A stretch of DNA of 16,844 bases from an uncultured Chloroflexota bacterium. Its GTDB lineage: Bacteria; Chloroflexota; Anaerolineae; Promineifilales; Promineifilaceae. A program made the translations under genes and the position numbers. The notes under the pieces are model-generated. The model was not told where the DNA came from, searched no databases, and was given only the letters and a program-made list of their open reading frames with translations. The first letter of the stretch is position 1. Every line of letters begins with the position of its first letter. The stretch spans positions 1-16,844 of the forward strand of contig CALFEW010000928.1 of the NCBI GenBank assembly GCA_937958365.1, written 5' to 3'. Below are positions 6,678-13,859 of this stretch, piece by piece.

Positions 6678-7070
6678 TTATACACGCCGCTTCTTCGGCG
6701 GACGGCAGCCATTGTGTGGCACAGGCGTAATATCACGAATCGCAGTCACGCGAATCCCTGACGTTTGCAGCGCCCGAATCGCCGACTCGCGCCCAGGCCC
6801 AGGCCCATTCACAATGATTTCCATTTCTTGCATACCGTGATCTTGCGCAACCTTTGCCGCATTCTTGCTCGCCAAACCAGCGGCATAAGGTGTACTCTTA
6901 CGTGACCCCTTAAACCCAGAGCTACCGGCGCTCGCCCAAGACACAGCGTTTCCTTTGGTGTCGGTGATCGTCACGATCGTATTGTTAAAAGTCGCGTGAA
7001 TATGGGCCTGACCTTGAGGCACCATCTTCTTGATTTTCTTGCGAACTTGCGTAGTTCTTCTACGTCCCAT
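6678..7070 (-). CDS. rpsK: 30S ribosomal protein S11 (uS11)
   Basis: This is a 130-residue protein with the S11 signature segments AHIHATFNNTIVTITD, GFKGSRKSTPYAAG and IIVNGPGPGRESAIRAL, and the C-terminal PHNGCRPPKKRRV. S11 forms part of the 30S platform with 16S rRNA near the E site. ATG 7070 has GGGAG 5 nt upstream. A 65-nt spacer with a small hairpin separates it from rpsM. Confidence 0.98.
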   Translation of the reverse strand: MGRRRTTQVRKKIKKMVPQGQAHIHATFNNTIVTITDTKGNAVSWASAGSSGFKGSRKSTPYAAGLASKNAAKVAQDHGMQEMEIIVNGPGPGRESAIRALQTSGIRVTAIRDITPVPHNGCRPPKKRRV

Positions 7071-7096
7071 AGTTTCTCCCGTTCATTGTGCCGGCA

Positions 7097-7116
7097 ATCA
7101 GATAAGCCAATCTGAT
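7097..7116 (-). other. Hairpin between rpsM and rpsK
   Basis: ATCAGAT (7097-7103) and ATCTGAT (7110-7116) form a perfect 7-bp stem with a 6-nt loop in the 65-nt spacer. No T run follows, so it is not terminator-like. It could be a processing or mRNA-stability structure. Confidence 0.45.
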
Positions 7117-7135
7117 ACCAAACACACAAAAACAA

Positions 7136-7516
7136 TTACTTGCCCTTGCGACGACCGCGACCAGCAACAGTCTTCTTTGGACCTTTGCGTGTGCGTGCAT
7201 TCGTCTTGGTACGCTGCCCATGTACTGGCAAATGACGACGATGGCGCAGACCACGGTAACAACCGATTTCGGTCAGTCGCTTAATATTCATCGCCACTTC
7301 GCGGCGCAAATCACCTTCTACGGTATAGTTTTCGTCAATAATCTGCCGCAAACGGCCGACTTCAGCCTCGGAAAGGTCTTGCACCCGTGTGTCGGGATTG
7401 ACATTGGCTGTTGCCAGAATGTTCCGGCTAGCCGTTTTACCAATACCGTAAATGTAGGTTAAGCTTATTTCCACCCGCTTGTTGCGGGGAACGTCTACAC
7501 CAGCAATACGTGCCAT
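7136..7516 (-). CDS. rpsM: 30S ribosomal protein S13 (uS13)
   Basis: This is a 126-residue protein beginning MARIAGVDVPRNKRVEISLT, with YGIGKTASRNIL and the C-terminal GLRHRRHLPVHGQRTKTNAR. The last is the helical and basic tail region that contacts the P-site tRNA and the head of the 30S subunit. ATG 7516 has GGAGG 4 nt upstream. The stop of rpmJ is 12 nt upstream of the start, so the two are tightly linked. In E. coli the S4 repressor acts at this cistron's leader; here the long structured spacer is instead before rpsD. Confidence 0.98.
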   Translation of the reverse strand: MARIAGVDVPRNKRVEISLTYIYGIGKTASRNILATANVNPDTRVQDLSEAEVGRLRQIIDENYTVEGDLRREVAMNIKRLTEIGCYRGLRHRRHLPVHGQRTKTNARTRKGPKKTVAGRGRRKGK

Positions 7517-7528
7517 AATTCCTCCAGC

Positions 7529-7642
7529 TTACCCTTGCCGCTGCTTGTGATTGGGGTCCACACAAATCACACGGACAATACCTTTGCGCTTAATAATTTT
7601 GCATTTTGGACAACGACGTTTTACAGACGCTGATACTTTCAT
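7529..7642 (-). CDS. rpmJ: 50S ribosomal protein L36 (bL36), zinc-ribbon form
   Basis: Translating 7642 to 7529 on the minus strand gives a 37-residue protein that begins MKVSASVKRRCPKCKIIKRK and ends with NHKQRQG. It has the canonical L36 zinc ligands C11, C14, C27 and H32. The length is exactly typical of the family. The ATG is preceded by a GAGGAAG motif about 9 nt upstream, and rpsM follows after 12 nt. L36 is the smallest 50S protein and helps organise 23S rRNA. The zinc-binding form suggests no zinc-starvation-adapted copy at this locus. Confidence 0.97.
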   Translation of the reverse strand: MKVSASVKRRCPKCKIIKRKGIVRVICVDPNHKQRQG

Positions 7643-7661
7643 GATCTTTATCTTCCTCTGC

Positions 7662-7685
7662 TTGTGCAAACAGCAACCTGCACAA
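7662..7685 (-). other. Hairpin between adk and rpmJ
   Basis: TTGTGCA (7662-7668) and TGCACAA (7679-7685) make a perfect 7-bp stem with a 10-nt loop. It sits in the 63-nt spacer between adk and rpmJ, just upstream of the rpmJ ribosome binding site. The spacer is too short to hide infA or map. The function is unknown. Confidence 0.45.
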
Positions 7686-7705
7686 TGACGTACTTCTACT
7701 AACTT

Positions 7706-8278
7706 TTAATTTTTCTGTACAACCTCAAGTAATTCCTGAAAAACCTTGTCTACGGGTTGTTCGCCATTAATTTTAACCAGGAGACCCTTTTTTTCGTAAT
7801 AGTCTAGCAATGGTTGGGTCTGCTCTGCGTAAACCCGCATTCGGGTTCGGATTGTATCTTCATTGTCGTCGGAGCGACCTTCGATTTCTGCCCGTTTCAG
7901 CAATCGGCAAACCAGCTCGTCTTGGCTTACGTGAATATAAGGCACTACTTTGATCGTCCCGGAAAATTCAGCCAGCAGCTTTTCTAATGCGTCTGCCTGC
8001 ATTGGATTACGTGGGAAACCATCCAAGATCGCGCCTTGTGTGCAGTCTACCTGCGACAAACGGTCACGAACCATGGCCACCGTCACGTCATCCGGAACCA
8101 GTTCGCCCTTATCCATATAAGTTCTGGCGAGTTTACCCAACTCTGTTTCATTCTTAAGGTTGTAACGAAACAAATCGCCCGTTGCTACTTGTGGCAGACC
8201 TAGTTTACCTTCCAATTGCTTGGCCTGAGTCCCTTTACCGGCCCCAGGAGCTCCCATCAAAACCAGGTAAGTTGCCAT
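7706..8278 (-). CDS. adk: Adenylate kinase, short-LID form
   Basis: This is a 190-residue adenylate kinase (ATP + AMP to 2 ADP). The P-loop GAPGAGKGT is at residues 9-17, TGDLFR at 33-38 and the AMP-binding DGFPR at 86-90. The LID region around 129-141 (RAEIEGRSDDNED) is short and lacks the cysteines of the zinc-LID type and the roughly 30-residue insert of E. coli Adk. The ATG follows the secY stop after 1 nt, so translation is probably coupled. The secY-adk neighbourhood is typical, but map and infA, which often follow, are missing. Confidence 0.97.
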   Translation of the reverse strand: MATYLVLMGAPGAGKGTQAKQLEGKLGLPQVATGDLFRYNLKNETELGKLARTYMDKGELVPDDVTVAMVRDRLSQVDCTQGAILDGFPRNPMQADALEKLLAEFSGTIKVVPYIHVSQDELVCRLLKRAEIEGRSDDNEDTIRTRMRVYAEQTQPLLDYYEKKGLLVKINGEQPVDKVFQELLEVVQKN

Positions 8279-8279
8279 T

Positions 8280-9656
8280 TTAGATAAACCCCTCGTAATT
8301 GCGCATGAGCAATTGTGCTTCCAGTTGTCTCATTGTGTCAATGACTACACCGACGATAATGATCAAACCAGAACCACTAATAACCAAAACGCTTTGCTCG
8401 ATACCAGGCAAACCCAAGATAGCGCCAAGTCCTTGCATGATGCCAGGTAAAATGGCGATGATGCCCAGGAAAAGCGCCCCGGCGAATGTAATTCGGCGCA
8501 CAACAGCCATAATGTAATCGGCCGTGCGCTTGCCAGGACGAATACCGGGTATAAACCCGCCTTGCCGCTGCAACGTCTGGGGAATGTTCTGCTGCTGAAC
8601 CATCACGTCGGTGTAGAAGAAGGTGAAACCCACCACCAACAAGAAGAAGAAAAGCCAGTAGAATATGAACAACCAGGGATCGGTGGTTGGGTCTTGAGAA
8701 GAGCCAAACGCGGCAACAGTCTGAGCAATTTTGTCAAAGGTGCTACCGCTACCTGTCACGAACAGGCCGGCAATCAAGGGTGGGAAGGTCAGAATGGATT
8801 GGGCAAAGATAATCGGAATCATGCCGGCCGTATTGACCTTCAGGGGGATGTAGCTGCTTTGTCCTTGATAGACTTTGCGACCACGCACGCGACGGCCGTA
8901 TTGCACCGGTATGCGTCTTTGTCCTTCTTGCACAATCACAATCACCAGAACGGTCAACACCGTGATAACGATGAAGGCGACAAAGGTGAAAACCCGCGTA
9001 ACCACATCGGACATCGAGAACATACCCGCAATATTCGGCAAAATACCCGAAACGATACCGCCAAAGATAATTAGCGAGATACCCTGACCAATCCCGTCTT
9101 CCGTGATCATTTCGCCCAACCAGATGGCAAACATCGTGCCACCCAACATTGCCAACAGCGTGGTAAACGTTGCCAGCAGTTGGTCCGGCGCAAAACCAAA
9201 GTTCGGCATGATCACTTCCAAACCGCCAACCGATTGGTAGCTAAAGCCAACCAAACGAATCTGACCCACCGCATTGACGATAGCCAGCGGTACTGTCAGG
9301 TAATAGGTGTAACGGTTAATTTTGTTACGGCCAGATTCACCTTCCGCAGCAAGTTCTTCTAGCTGAGGAATAATCGGTGTAATCAATTGGATGATAATGG
9401 AGGCTGTGATGTAAGGGTACACCCCCATCGCCATCACCGAAAAATTACGCACCGCACCACCGGACAAGAAATCCAGGAAAGAAATCACCTGATTATTGCC
9501 GATGGGTTGCGTCGTAAACGCCAGCCATGCTTCCAGGTTAACCCCAGGCACGGGAATGTTGGCGACCAAACGATAGACCACCAACAAAAACACCGTGAAC
9601 AAAATGCGCCGGCGCAGATCTGGGAGCATAAAGGCAGAACGTACAGAATCAATCAT
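8280..9656 (-). CDS. secY: Protein translocase subunit SecY
   Basis: This is a 458-residue integral membrane protein with the alternating hydrophobic segments of the ten-helix SecY channel, the pore subunit of SecYEG for export and membrane insertion. Recognisable family segments are IPVPGVN near 34, MGVYPYITASIIIQ near 77-90, QEGQRRIPVQYGRR near 243-256, LKVNTAGMIPIIFAQSIL near 272-289, GGFIPGIRPG at 366-375 and MRNYEGF at the C-terminus. ATG 9656 has GGAG 7 nt upstream. Loops with net positive charge (such as RRVRGRKVYQG) fit the cytoplasmic side. Its place between rplO and adk is the standard spc-operon position. Confidence 0.98.
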   Translation of the reverse strand: MIDSVRSAFMLPDLRRRILFTVFLLVVYRLVANIPVPGVNLEAWLAFTTQPIGNNQVISFLDFLSGGAVRNFSVMAMGVYPYITASIIIQLITPIIPQLEELAAEGESGRNKINRYTYYLTVPLAIVNAVGQIRLVGFSYQSVGGLEVIMPNFGFAPDQLLATFTTLLAMLGGTMFAIWLGEMITEDGIGQGISLIIFGGIVSGILPNIAGMFSMSDVVTRVFTFVAFIVITVLTVLVIVIVQEGQRRIPVQYGRRVRGRKVYQGQSSYIPLKVNTAGMIPIIFAQSILTFPPLIAGLFVTGSGSTFDKIAQTVAAFGSSQDPTTDPWLFIFYWLFFFLLVVGFTFFYTDVMVQQQNIPQTLQRQGGFIPGIRPGKRTADYIMAVVRRITFAGALFLGIIAILPGIMQGLGAILGLPGIEQSVLVISGSGLIIIVGVVIDTMRQLEAQLLMRNYEGFI

Positions 9657-9690
9657 GATTTTTCTCCGTGTTCAATGGCCTCGGATAAAT

Positions 9691-10149
9691 TCATCCCGCA
9701 AAAGGGAGAATCTCCACCTGGCCACCGGCTGCCTCAATCTTCTCTTTCGCCGACTGTGAAAAGCGATGCGCTTTAACTGTTAATGCCTGAGTTACTTCGC
9801 CCTCACCCAGGATAACAACCGGATCCGTTTCTTTTTTGATGAGTCCCAGGAATGCCATGACTTCTGGCGTCACGTCCACGTCATCAAACTCATAATCGGC
9901 CAGGTCTTTCAGGTTAACAGCCTTGTAGTAAACCTTATTATCGTTGGTGAAACCACGCTTGTAAGGTAAACGACGGGCTAACGGCAGTTGACCACCTTCA
10001 AAATAGACGCCCTTGCCACCGCCGCTGCGGGCGTTCTGGCCTTTGGTACCACGCCCGGCAGTTTTACCTTGCCCGGCAGAAATACCACGACCCACTCGCT
10101 TGCGCTTTTTCTTTGATCCGGAATTGGGGCGCAGATCGTGTAGTTTCAT
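9691..10149 (-). CDS. rplO: 50S ribosomal protein L15 (uL15)
   Basis: This is a 152-residue protein with the Gly/Arg/Lys-rich extended N-terminal part typical of L15 (MKLHDLRPNSGSKKKRKRVG, then AGQGKTAGRGTKGQNARSGG) and LPLARRLPYKRGF. A globular C-terminal domain ends with SAKEKIEAAGGQVEILP. It binds 23S rRNA late in 50S assembly. Its ATG overlaps the TAA stop of rpmD (TAATG), with GAGGTG upstream, so it is probably translated by termination-reinitiation or close coupling. secY follows after 34 nt. Confidence 0.98.
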   Translation of the reverse strand: MKLHDLRPNSGSKKKRKRVGRGISAGQGKTAGRGTKGQNARSGGGKGVYFEGGQLPLARRLPYKRGFTNDNKVYYKAVNLKDLADYEFDDVDVTPEVMAFLGLIKKETDPVVILGEGEVTQALTVKAHRFSQSAKEKIEAAGGQVEILPFAG

Positions 10150-10331
10150 TATTTCACCTCTTCCACAGAAACCAAATGCTCTACTTTTCTAACCATACCC
10201 CGAATAACCGGAGTATCGTCGTGTTCTACAGACTGGTTCAACCGTTGCAGGCCCAGCGCTTTGATGGTCGCTTTTTGCCGCTCGTTGTAACCAATCACAC
10301 TCTTGGTATACGTGATGATTAACTTGGTCAT
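10149..10331 (-). CDS. rpmD: 50S ribosomal protein L30 (uL30)
   Basis: This is a 60-residue protein with the short bacterial L30 form: TKLIITYTKSVIGYNERQKA, then LGLQRLNQSVEHDDTPVIRG and the C-terminal MVRKVEHLVSVEE. The start ATG overlaps the rpsE stop (TAATG), and the stop overlaps the rplO start in the same way, so three cistrons are chained without gaps. L30 binds 23S rRNA in the 50S subunit. Confidence 0.96.
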   Translation of the reverse strand: MTKLIITYTKSVIGYNERQKATIKALGLQRLNQSVEHDDTPVIRGMVRKVEHLVSVEEVK

Positions 10332-10852
10332 TACTTCCGACTCCAGAAAGGCACGACCTCAGCAACATCCTTACCACGTTCGGCCGCTACCTGGTTGACA
10401 TCCTTCAATTGTTGCAAACCATCCATGGTAGCCTGAAGCACGTTAAGCACGTTCTGGCTGCCCAATGATTTAGAGAGAATGTCCTTGTAACCCGCAGCTT
10501 CCACAATCTGGCGGACAGCGCCACCGGCAATAACGCCCGTACCGGGGGAAGCCGGCTTCAGCAGTACTCTGGCTGAGCTGTGAGTGCCGATAACTTCGTG
10601 CGGAATGGTATTGCCCATCATAGAAACTGTGTGCATGTTTTTGCGAGCAGCTTCCAAAGCTTTGCGGATGGCATCCGGCACAGAGCGAGCTTTGCCAACG
10701 CCAACGGCGACGCTTCCTCTGTTATCGCCAACGACCACAGATACGCGGAAGGCAAAACGACGGCCACCTTTGATGACTTTGGCTACGCGCGTAATATCAA
10801 CGATACGCTCGTCTAATTCGTTACCTTGATCATATTGACGTCTTTGTCCCAT
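10331..10852 (-). CDS. rpsE: 30S ribosomal protein S5 (uS5)
   Basis: This is a 173-residue protein. The N-terminal double-stranded-RNA-binding-like domain contains VAKVIKGGRRFAFRVSVVVG and GKARSVPDAIRKALEAARKN. The C-terminal domain has SSARVLLKPASPGTGVIAG and GSQNVLNVLQATMDGL. S5 lies at the mRNA entry side of the 30S subunit and affects decoding accuracy. ATG 10852 has GGAG 6 nt upstream. Its stop overlaps the rpmD start. Confidence 0.98.
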   Translation of the reverse strand: MGQRRQYDQGNELDERIVDITRVAKVIKGGRRFAFRVSVVVGDNRGSVAVGVGKARSVPDAIRKALEAARKNMHTVSMMGNTIPHEVIGTHSSARVLLKPASPGTGVIAGGAVRQIVEAAGYKDILSKSLGSQNVLNVLQATMDGLQQLKDVNQVAAERGKDVAEVVPFWSRK

Positions 10853-10865
10853 TGTATTCTCCTGT

Positions 10866-11228
10866 TTAGAACTTCAGACCGCCTTCGCGGGCGCCGTCGG
10901 CTAGGGCTTTGATACGGCCGTGATAGAGGAAACCACCCCGATCAAATACGACCTGTTCAATACCGGCTGCCAGGGCACGTTCGGCCACAGATTTGCCAAC
11001 CAACGTCGCCTGTTCTGACTTGGTTTTGCCGTCCATCTCTGCTTTCAGGTCTTTGTCAATGGATGAAGCAGAGATAATGGTGTTTCCAGACACATCATCT
11101 ATAAGTTGTGCATAGATTTGTTCTGTGCTACGGAACACGCTCAACCGTGGGCGCTGCGCTGTACCCGAAATCTTCATCCGAATACGGCGGCGGCGGCGTT
11201 CACGTGATATGTGAGATTTTCCAGCCAT
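10866..11228 (-). CDS. rplR: 50S ribosomal protein L18 (uL18)
   Basis: This is a 120-residue protein from ATG 11228, which has GAGG 7 nt upstream and gives the family N-terminus MAGKSHISRERRRRRIRMKI. The open frame extends 54 residues further upstream, but that part overlaps rplF and does not resemble L18, so the longer start is rejected. Conserved segments are QRPRLSVFRSTEQIYAQLIDD, AERALAAGIEQVVFDRGGFLYH and GRIKALADGAREGGL. L18 binds 5S rRNA in the central protuberance. Confidence 0.97.
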   Translation of the reverse strand: MAGKSHISRERRRRRIRMKISGTAQRPRLSVFRSTEQIYAQLIDDVSGNTIISASSIDKDLKAEMDGKTKSEQATLVGKSVAERALAAGIEQVVFDRGGFLYHGRIKALADGAREGGLKF

Positions 11229-11244
11229 GATAATACCTCTTAAC

Positions 11245-11790
11245 CTACACCTTGCCTGTCTTACCGGCCTTGCGCCGAACGATCTCATCGTTATAACGAA
11301 TGCCTTTACCTTTATAAGGTTCCGGCGGCCGTTGTTTGCGGATTTGTGCGGCGATTTCACCCACCACTTGCTTATCAATCCCGGAAACAATCACCGTTTT
11401 ATTACGGTTTTCAACCGCAAACTGAATGTTGGCCGGGGGATTAAAGTGGACAGGGTGGGAATAGCCAACGTTTAGCACCAGGACATTGCCGTTCATTTCA
11501 GCGCGATAACCAACGCCTTCAATTTGCAATGTCTTGGAGAACCCTGTACTAACGCCAACAACCATGTTGTTAAGCAAGGCACGGGTTAAACCGTGTAAAG
11601 AGCGATGATTCTGCGAATCAGACGGCCGTTTCACCATCATCACCCCATTTTCCATTTCAATCTGCATCTCCGGATGAAGCGCCTGAGTTAATTTACCTTT
11701 TGGGCCTTCTACCGTAATCAGATTATCTTCCTGAACGTTGATTTTAACTTTGTCAGGTATTTGGACGGGTGCTTTACCAATTCGAGACAT
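11245..11790 (-). CDS. rplF: 50S ribosomal protein L6 (uL6)
   Basis: This is a 181-residue protein from ATG 11790, with GGAGG 6 nt upstream and the family N-terminus MSRIGKAPVQIPDKV. The 14-residue upstream extension overlaps rpsH and is rejected. It has the two L6 domains: VEGPKGKLTQALHP in the first, then SLHGLTRALLNNMVVGVSTGF, LQIEGVGYRAEM and the C-terminal RPPEPYKGKGIRY. L6 lies near the sarcin-ricin loop and factor-binding region. Confidence 0.98.
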   Translation of the reverse strand: MSRIGKAPVQIPDKVKINVQEDNLITVEGPKGKLTQALHPEMQIEMENGVMMVKRPSDSQNHRSLHGLTRALLNNMVVGVSTGFSKTLQIEGVGYRAEMNGNVLVLNVGYSHPVHFNPPANIQFAVENRNKTVIVSGIDKQVVGEIAAQIRKQRPPEPYKGKGIRYNDEIVRRKAGKTGKV

Positions 11791-11803
11791 GGTTAACCTC
11801 CAA

Positions 11804-12211
11804 CTACCAGACCTTGCAGATAACTTCACCACCTACACCCAGGCGGCGAGCTTGCTGTCCAGTCATAATGCCCTGAGAAGTCGTGACAATAGAAACACCC
11901 ATGCCACTCAAAACCCAGGGGATATTTTTTGTACCAACATATACGCGGCGTCCCGGCCGGCTCACACGCTCCATGCCCGTAATAACGGACCGTCGGTGGC
12001 GGCGATCGCCCACGTATTTTAACGTCACATTCAACACAGACTGTGGTTTCTCAGGCACAACCTGATAATCCTCAATGTACCCTTCAGCCTTCAAGACGCG
12101 GGCTAATTCCAGCTTCATTTTAGAATTCGGCATGGACACCGTCGGATGTAACCGCATCTGCGCATTACGAATGCGTGTCAGCATATCAGCAATCGGATCA
12201 CTCATTGACAT
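11804..12211 (-). CDS. rpsH: 30S ribosomal protein S8 (uS8)
   Basis: This is a 135-residue protein. SDPIADMLTRIRNAQ opens the family N-terminus, MPNSKMKLELARVLKAEGYI follows, and the rRNA-binding C-terminal part has GMGVSIVTTSQGIMTGQQAR and a final GGEVICKVW. ATG 12211 has GAGG 6 nt upstream; a second ATG at 12205 is less well spaced. S8 binds 16S helix 21 and, in E. coli, represses the spc operon by binding mRNA near the rplE start. The unusually long, foldable spacer before rplE in this window is a candidate target. Confidence 0.97.
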   Translation of the reverse strand: MSMSDPIADMLTRIRNAQMRLHPTVSMPNSKMKLELARVLKAEGYIEDYQVVPEKPQSVLNVTLKYVGDRRHRRSVITGMERVSRPGRRVYVGTKNIPWVLSGMGVSIVTTSQGIMTGQQARRLGVGGEVICKVW

Positions 12212-12221
12212 AATGCACCTC

Positions 12222-12404
12222 TTACCAACTTGATTTCACCACGCCAGGAACATTGCCCTTCAGCGCTTCTTCGCGGAAGCAAATACGGCATAGACCAAAG
12301 CGACGCATGTAGCCACGAGGACGACCACAAAGCCGACAACGATGTCGAATCTGCACGCTATATTTACGCTTGGTTTCCCGTGCGATCATTGATTTCTTCG
12401 CCAT
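12222..12404 (-). CDS. rpsN: 30S ribosomal protein S14, zinc-binding short form (uS14)
   Basis: This is a 60-residue protein, the short zinc-binding S14 type. Two CxxC pairs (C23/C26 and C39/C42) flank GRPRGYMRRFGL. N-terminal AKKSMIARETKRKYSV and C-terminal GNVPGVVKSSW match the family. ATG 12404 has GGAG 5 nt upstream, and the frame starts 13 nt after the rplE stop. S14 sits in the 30S head. The zinc form is the ancestral type, unlike the roughly 100-residue cysteine-free form of enterobacteria. Confidence 0.98.
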   Translation of the reverse strand: MAKKSMIARETKRKYSVQIRHRCRLCGRPRGYMRRFGLCRICFREEALKGNVPGVVKSSW

Positions 12405-12417
12405 TTTTTCTCCTACC

Positions 12418-12963
12418 TCAACTCTGCCAGAATGGCATCCCTAACAAAGTCAACAGACGGCGACCTTCTTCGTCCGTCTTCGCCGTCGTCACGATGGTTA
12501 CTTCCATTCCCCGAAGCTTATCAATCTTGTCAAATTCAATTTCAGGGAAAATCAATTGCTCGCGCAAACCAAGCGTATAGTTGCCACGGCCGTCAAAGGA
12601 ATCCGGCGAAATTCCCTGAAAATCACGAGTACGTGGCAAGGCCACGTGGATCAAACGTGTCAGAAAACTCCACATCCGTTCGCCACGCAGCGTCACTTTC
12701 ACGCCAATAATGCGGCCTTCACGCAACTTGAAACCAGCGATAGATTTCTTCGCTTTGGTAACCACAGGCTTTTGCCCGGTAATCGCCGTCACATCACTGA
12801 CAGCAAATTCGATAGCCTTGGCATTGTCCAGGGCCTCGCCCAGGCCCACGTTAACAACCACTTTGGTTATACGCGGGACCTGCATGACAGATTGATATTC
12901 AAACTCTTTCATGAGAGCAGGAGCAATTTCTGCCTGATACTGCTCTTTCAACGGTGTAAACAT
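12418..12963 (-). CDS. rplE: 50S ribosomal protein L5 (uL5)
   Basis: This is a 181-residue protein from ATG 12963, with a strong GGAGG 5 nt upstream. An 11-residue longer open frame (to 12996) lacks family similarity and is rejected. Conserved segments are MQVPRITKVVVNVGLGEA, TGQKPVVTKAKKSIAGFKLR and LRGERMWSFLTRLIHVALPR, then RDFQGISPDSFDGRGNY and EVTIVTTAKTDEEGR. L5 binds 5S rRNA and contacts P-site tRNA in the central protuberance. It is separated from rplX by a 125-nt foldable spacer. Confidence 0.98.
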   Translation of the reverse strand: MFTPLKEQYQAEIAPALMKEFEYQSVMQVPRITKVVVNVGLGEALDNAKAIEFAVSDVTAITGQKPVVTKAKKSIAGFKLREGRIIGVKVTLRGERMWSFLTRLIHVALPRTRDFQGISPDSFDGRGNYTLGLREQLIFPEIEFDKIDKLRGMEVTIVTTAKTDEEGRRLLTLLGMPFWQS

Positions 12964-13088
12964 CCTTACCTCCAGGTTAAGTGGCAGGCCAGCCAACGGT
13001 TTCGGCTTTCACCGACTGACAGCTTTAGAAACGCTTGCCAATCTGTTACCGTTACAAAGGGGCCTGGCTCACCGTGGATTATGTATCA
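12964..13088 (-). promoter_or_regulatory. Long structured spacer before rplE, candidate S8 control site
   Basis: The 125-nt rplX-rplE spacer has no gene. Complementary arms are visible: CAGGCC/GGCCTG (12985-12990 with 13061-13066), AACGGT/ACCGTT (12995-13000 with 13048-13053), TCGG/CCGA (13002-13005 with 13012-13015) and ACAG/CTGT (13019-13022 with 13043-13046). They are nested so as to allow a junction-like fold. In E. coli S8 represses the spc operon at this very boundary, so an equivalent element is possible; the match to the helix 21 motif was not demonstrated. Confidence 0.35.
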
Positions 13089-13418
13089 CTACTTGTCAAT
13101 AATATCTTTGCCGCTCTTCTTAGAGTAGCGAATGCGACGGCCGTCAGCATCTTGGCGGATACCCACGCGCGTCTTTTTGTCTGTATGCGGGCACACCAGC
13201 ATGACGTTAGACACATCAATCGGCGCTTCAAATTCAATGATACCGCCCTGTGCCTGCGACCGGCCGCCCGTAGCCTGTGCTTTCTGGTGCTTCTTAACCA
13301 TATTCACACCAGATACCACAATCCGATTCTTTTGGGAGATCACACGCTGTACTTCGCCGCGCTGTCCCTTATAGTTTCCGGCAATCACTTCTACCTGGTC
13401 ACCGACTTTAATGCGCAT
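13089..13418 (-). CDS. rplX: 50S ribosomal protein L24 (uL24)
   Basis: This is a 109-residue protein. The KOW-type N-terminus MRIKVGDQVEVIAGNYKGQR is followed by RIVVSGVNMVKKHQKA and, in the C-terminal part, IDVSNVMLVCPHTDKKTRVG. L24 initiates 50S assembly by binding the 5' domain of 23S rRNA. ATG 13418 has GAGG 6 nt upstream. A terminator-like hairpin lies in the 57-nt spacer upstream. Confidence 0.98.
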   Translation of the reverse strand: MRIKVGDQVEVIAGNYKGQRGEVQRVISQKNRIVVSGVNMVKKHQKAQATGGRSQAQGGIIEFEAPIDVSNVMLVCPHTDKKTRVGIRQDADGRRIRYSKKSGKDIIDK

Positions 13419-13436
13419 CTCTTACCTCATTTCCTG

Positions 13437-13459
13437 AAAAACGATGGCGCAAAGCCATC
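13437..13459 (-). terminator. Terminator-like hairpin between rplN and rplX
   Basis: GATGGC (13443-13448) and GCCATC (13454-13459) form a perfect 6-bp stem with a 5-nt loop. On the minus strand it is followed after one G by TTTTT. The stem is short, so it would be a weak terminator or pause site inside the operon, about 18 nt before the rplX start. Confidence 0.5.
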
Positions 13460-13475
13460 ATCTTATCGCCTATTC

Positions 13476-13847
13476 TTAAAGCGCCTCTGGCGCCAGTGAC
13501 ATGATGCGCCCAAACCCTTTCTCACGCAGTTCTCGGGCCACAGGGCCAAAAATACGCGTGCCCACCGGATTAGTACCCGACGAATCCAGGATAACAGCCG
13601 CATTGTCATCAAAACGGATGTAGCTGCCATCGTCGCGCTTGTACTCTTTGCTCGTCCGTACAACCACAGCTTTCACGATGGATCCTTTCTTCACGGCCGA
13701 ATTTGGCGCAGCCTTCTTAACAGAAGCCGTCACAACCTCACCCACACCGCCATACCGGCGCACAGAACCACCCATTACCTGAATAACCAGGAGTTCACGC
13801 GCGCCAGAATTATCTGCCACTTTCAAACGGGATTCTTTTTGAATCAT
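13476..13847 (-). CDS. rplN: 50S ribosomal protein L14 (uL14)
   Basis: This is a 123-residue protein of typical length. It opens MIQKESRLKVADNSGARELL and carries KKGSIVKAVVVRTSKEYKR, DGSYIRFDDNAAVIL and the C-terminal GTRIFGPVARELREKGFGRI. L14 lies on the interface side of the 50S subunit, contacting 16S helix 14. ATG 13847 has GAGG 7 nt upstream and the start lies 12 nt after the rpsQ stop. Confidence 0.98.
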   Translation of the reverse strand: MIQKESRLKVADNSGARELLVIQVMGGSVRRYGGVGEVVTASVKKAAPNSAVKKGSIVKAVVVRTSKEYKRDDGSYIRFDDNAAVILDSSGTNPVGTRIFGPVARELREKGFGRIMSLAPEAL

Positions 13848-13859
13848 GACAATGCCTCG

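Noticed and set aside
7643..7705. Hidden infA or other small gene in the adk-rpmJ spacer
   Set aside because: 63 nt is too short for infA, and no start with a ribosome binding site and family motif is present.
11229..11390. 54-residue N-terminal extension of rplR
   Set aside because: It overlaps rplF, lacks L18 similarity, and the internal ATG 11228 has a proper ribosome binding site and the family N-terminus.
12964..12996. 11-residue N-terminal extension of rplE
   Set aside because: ATG 12963 has a strong GGAGG at 5 nt and gives the normal L5 start.
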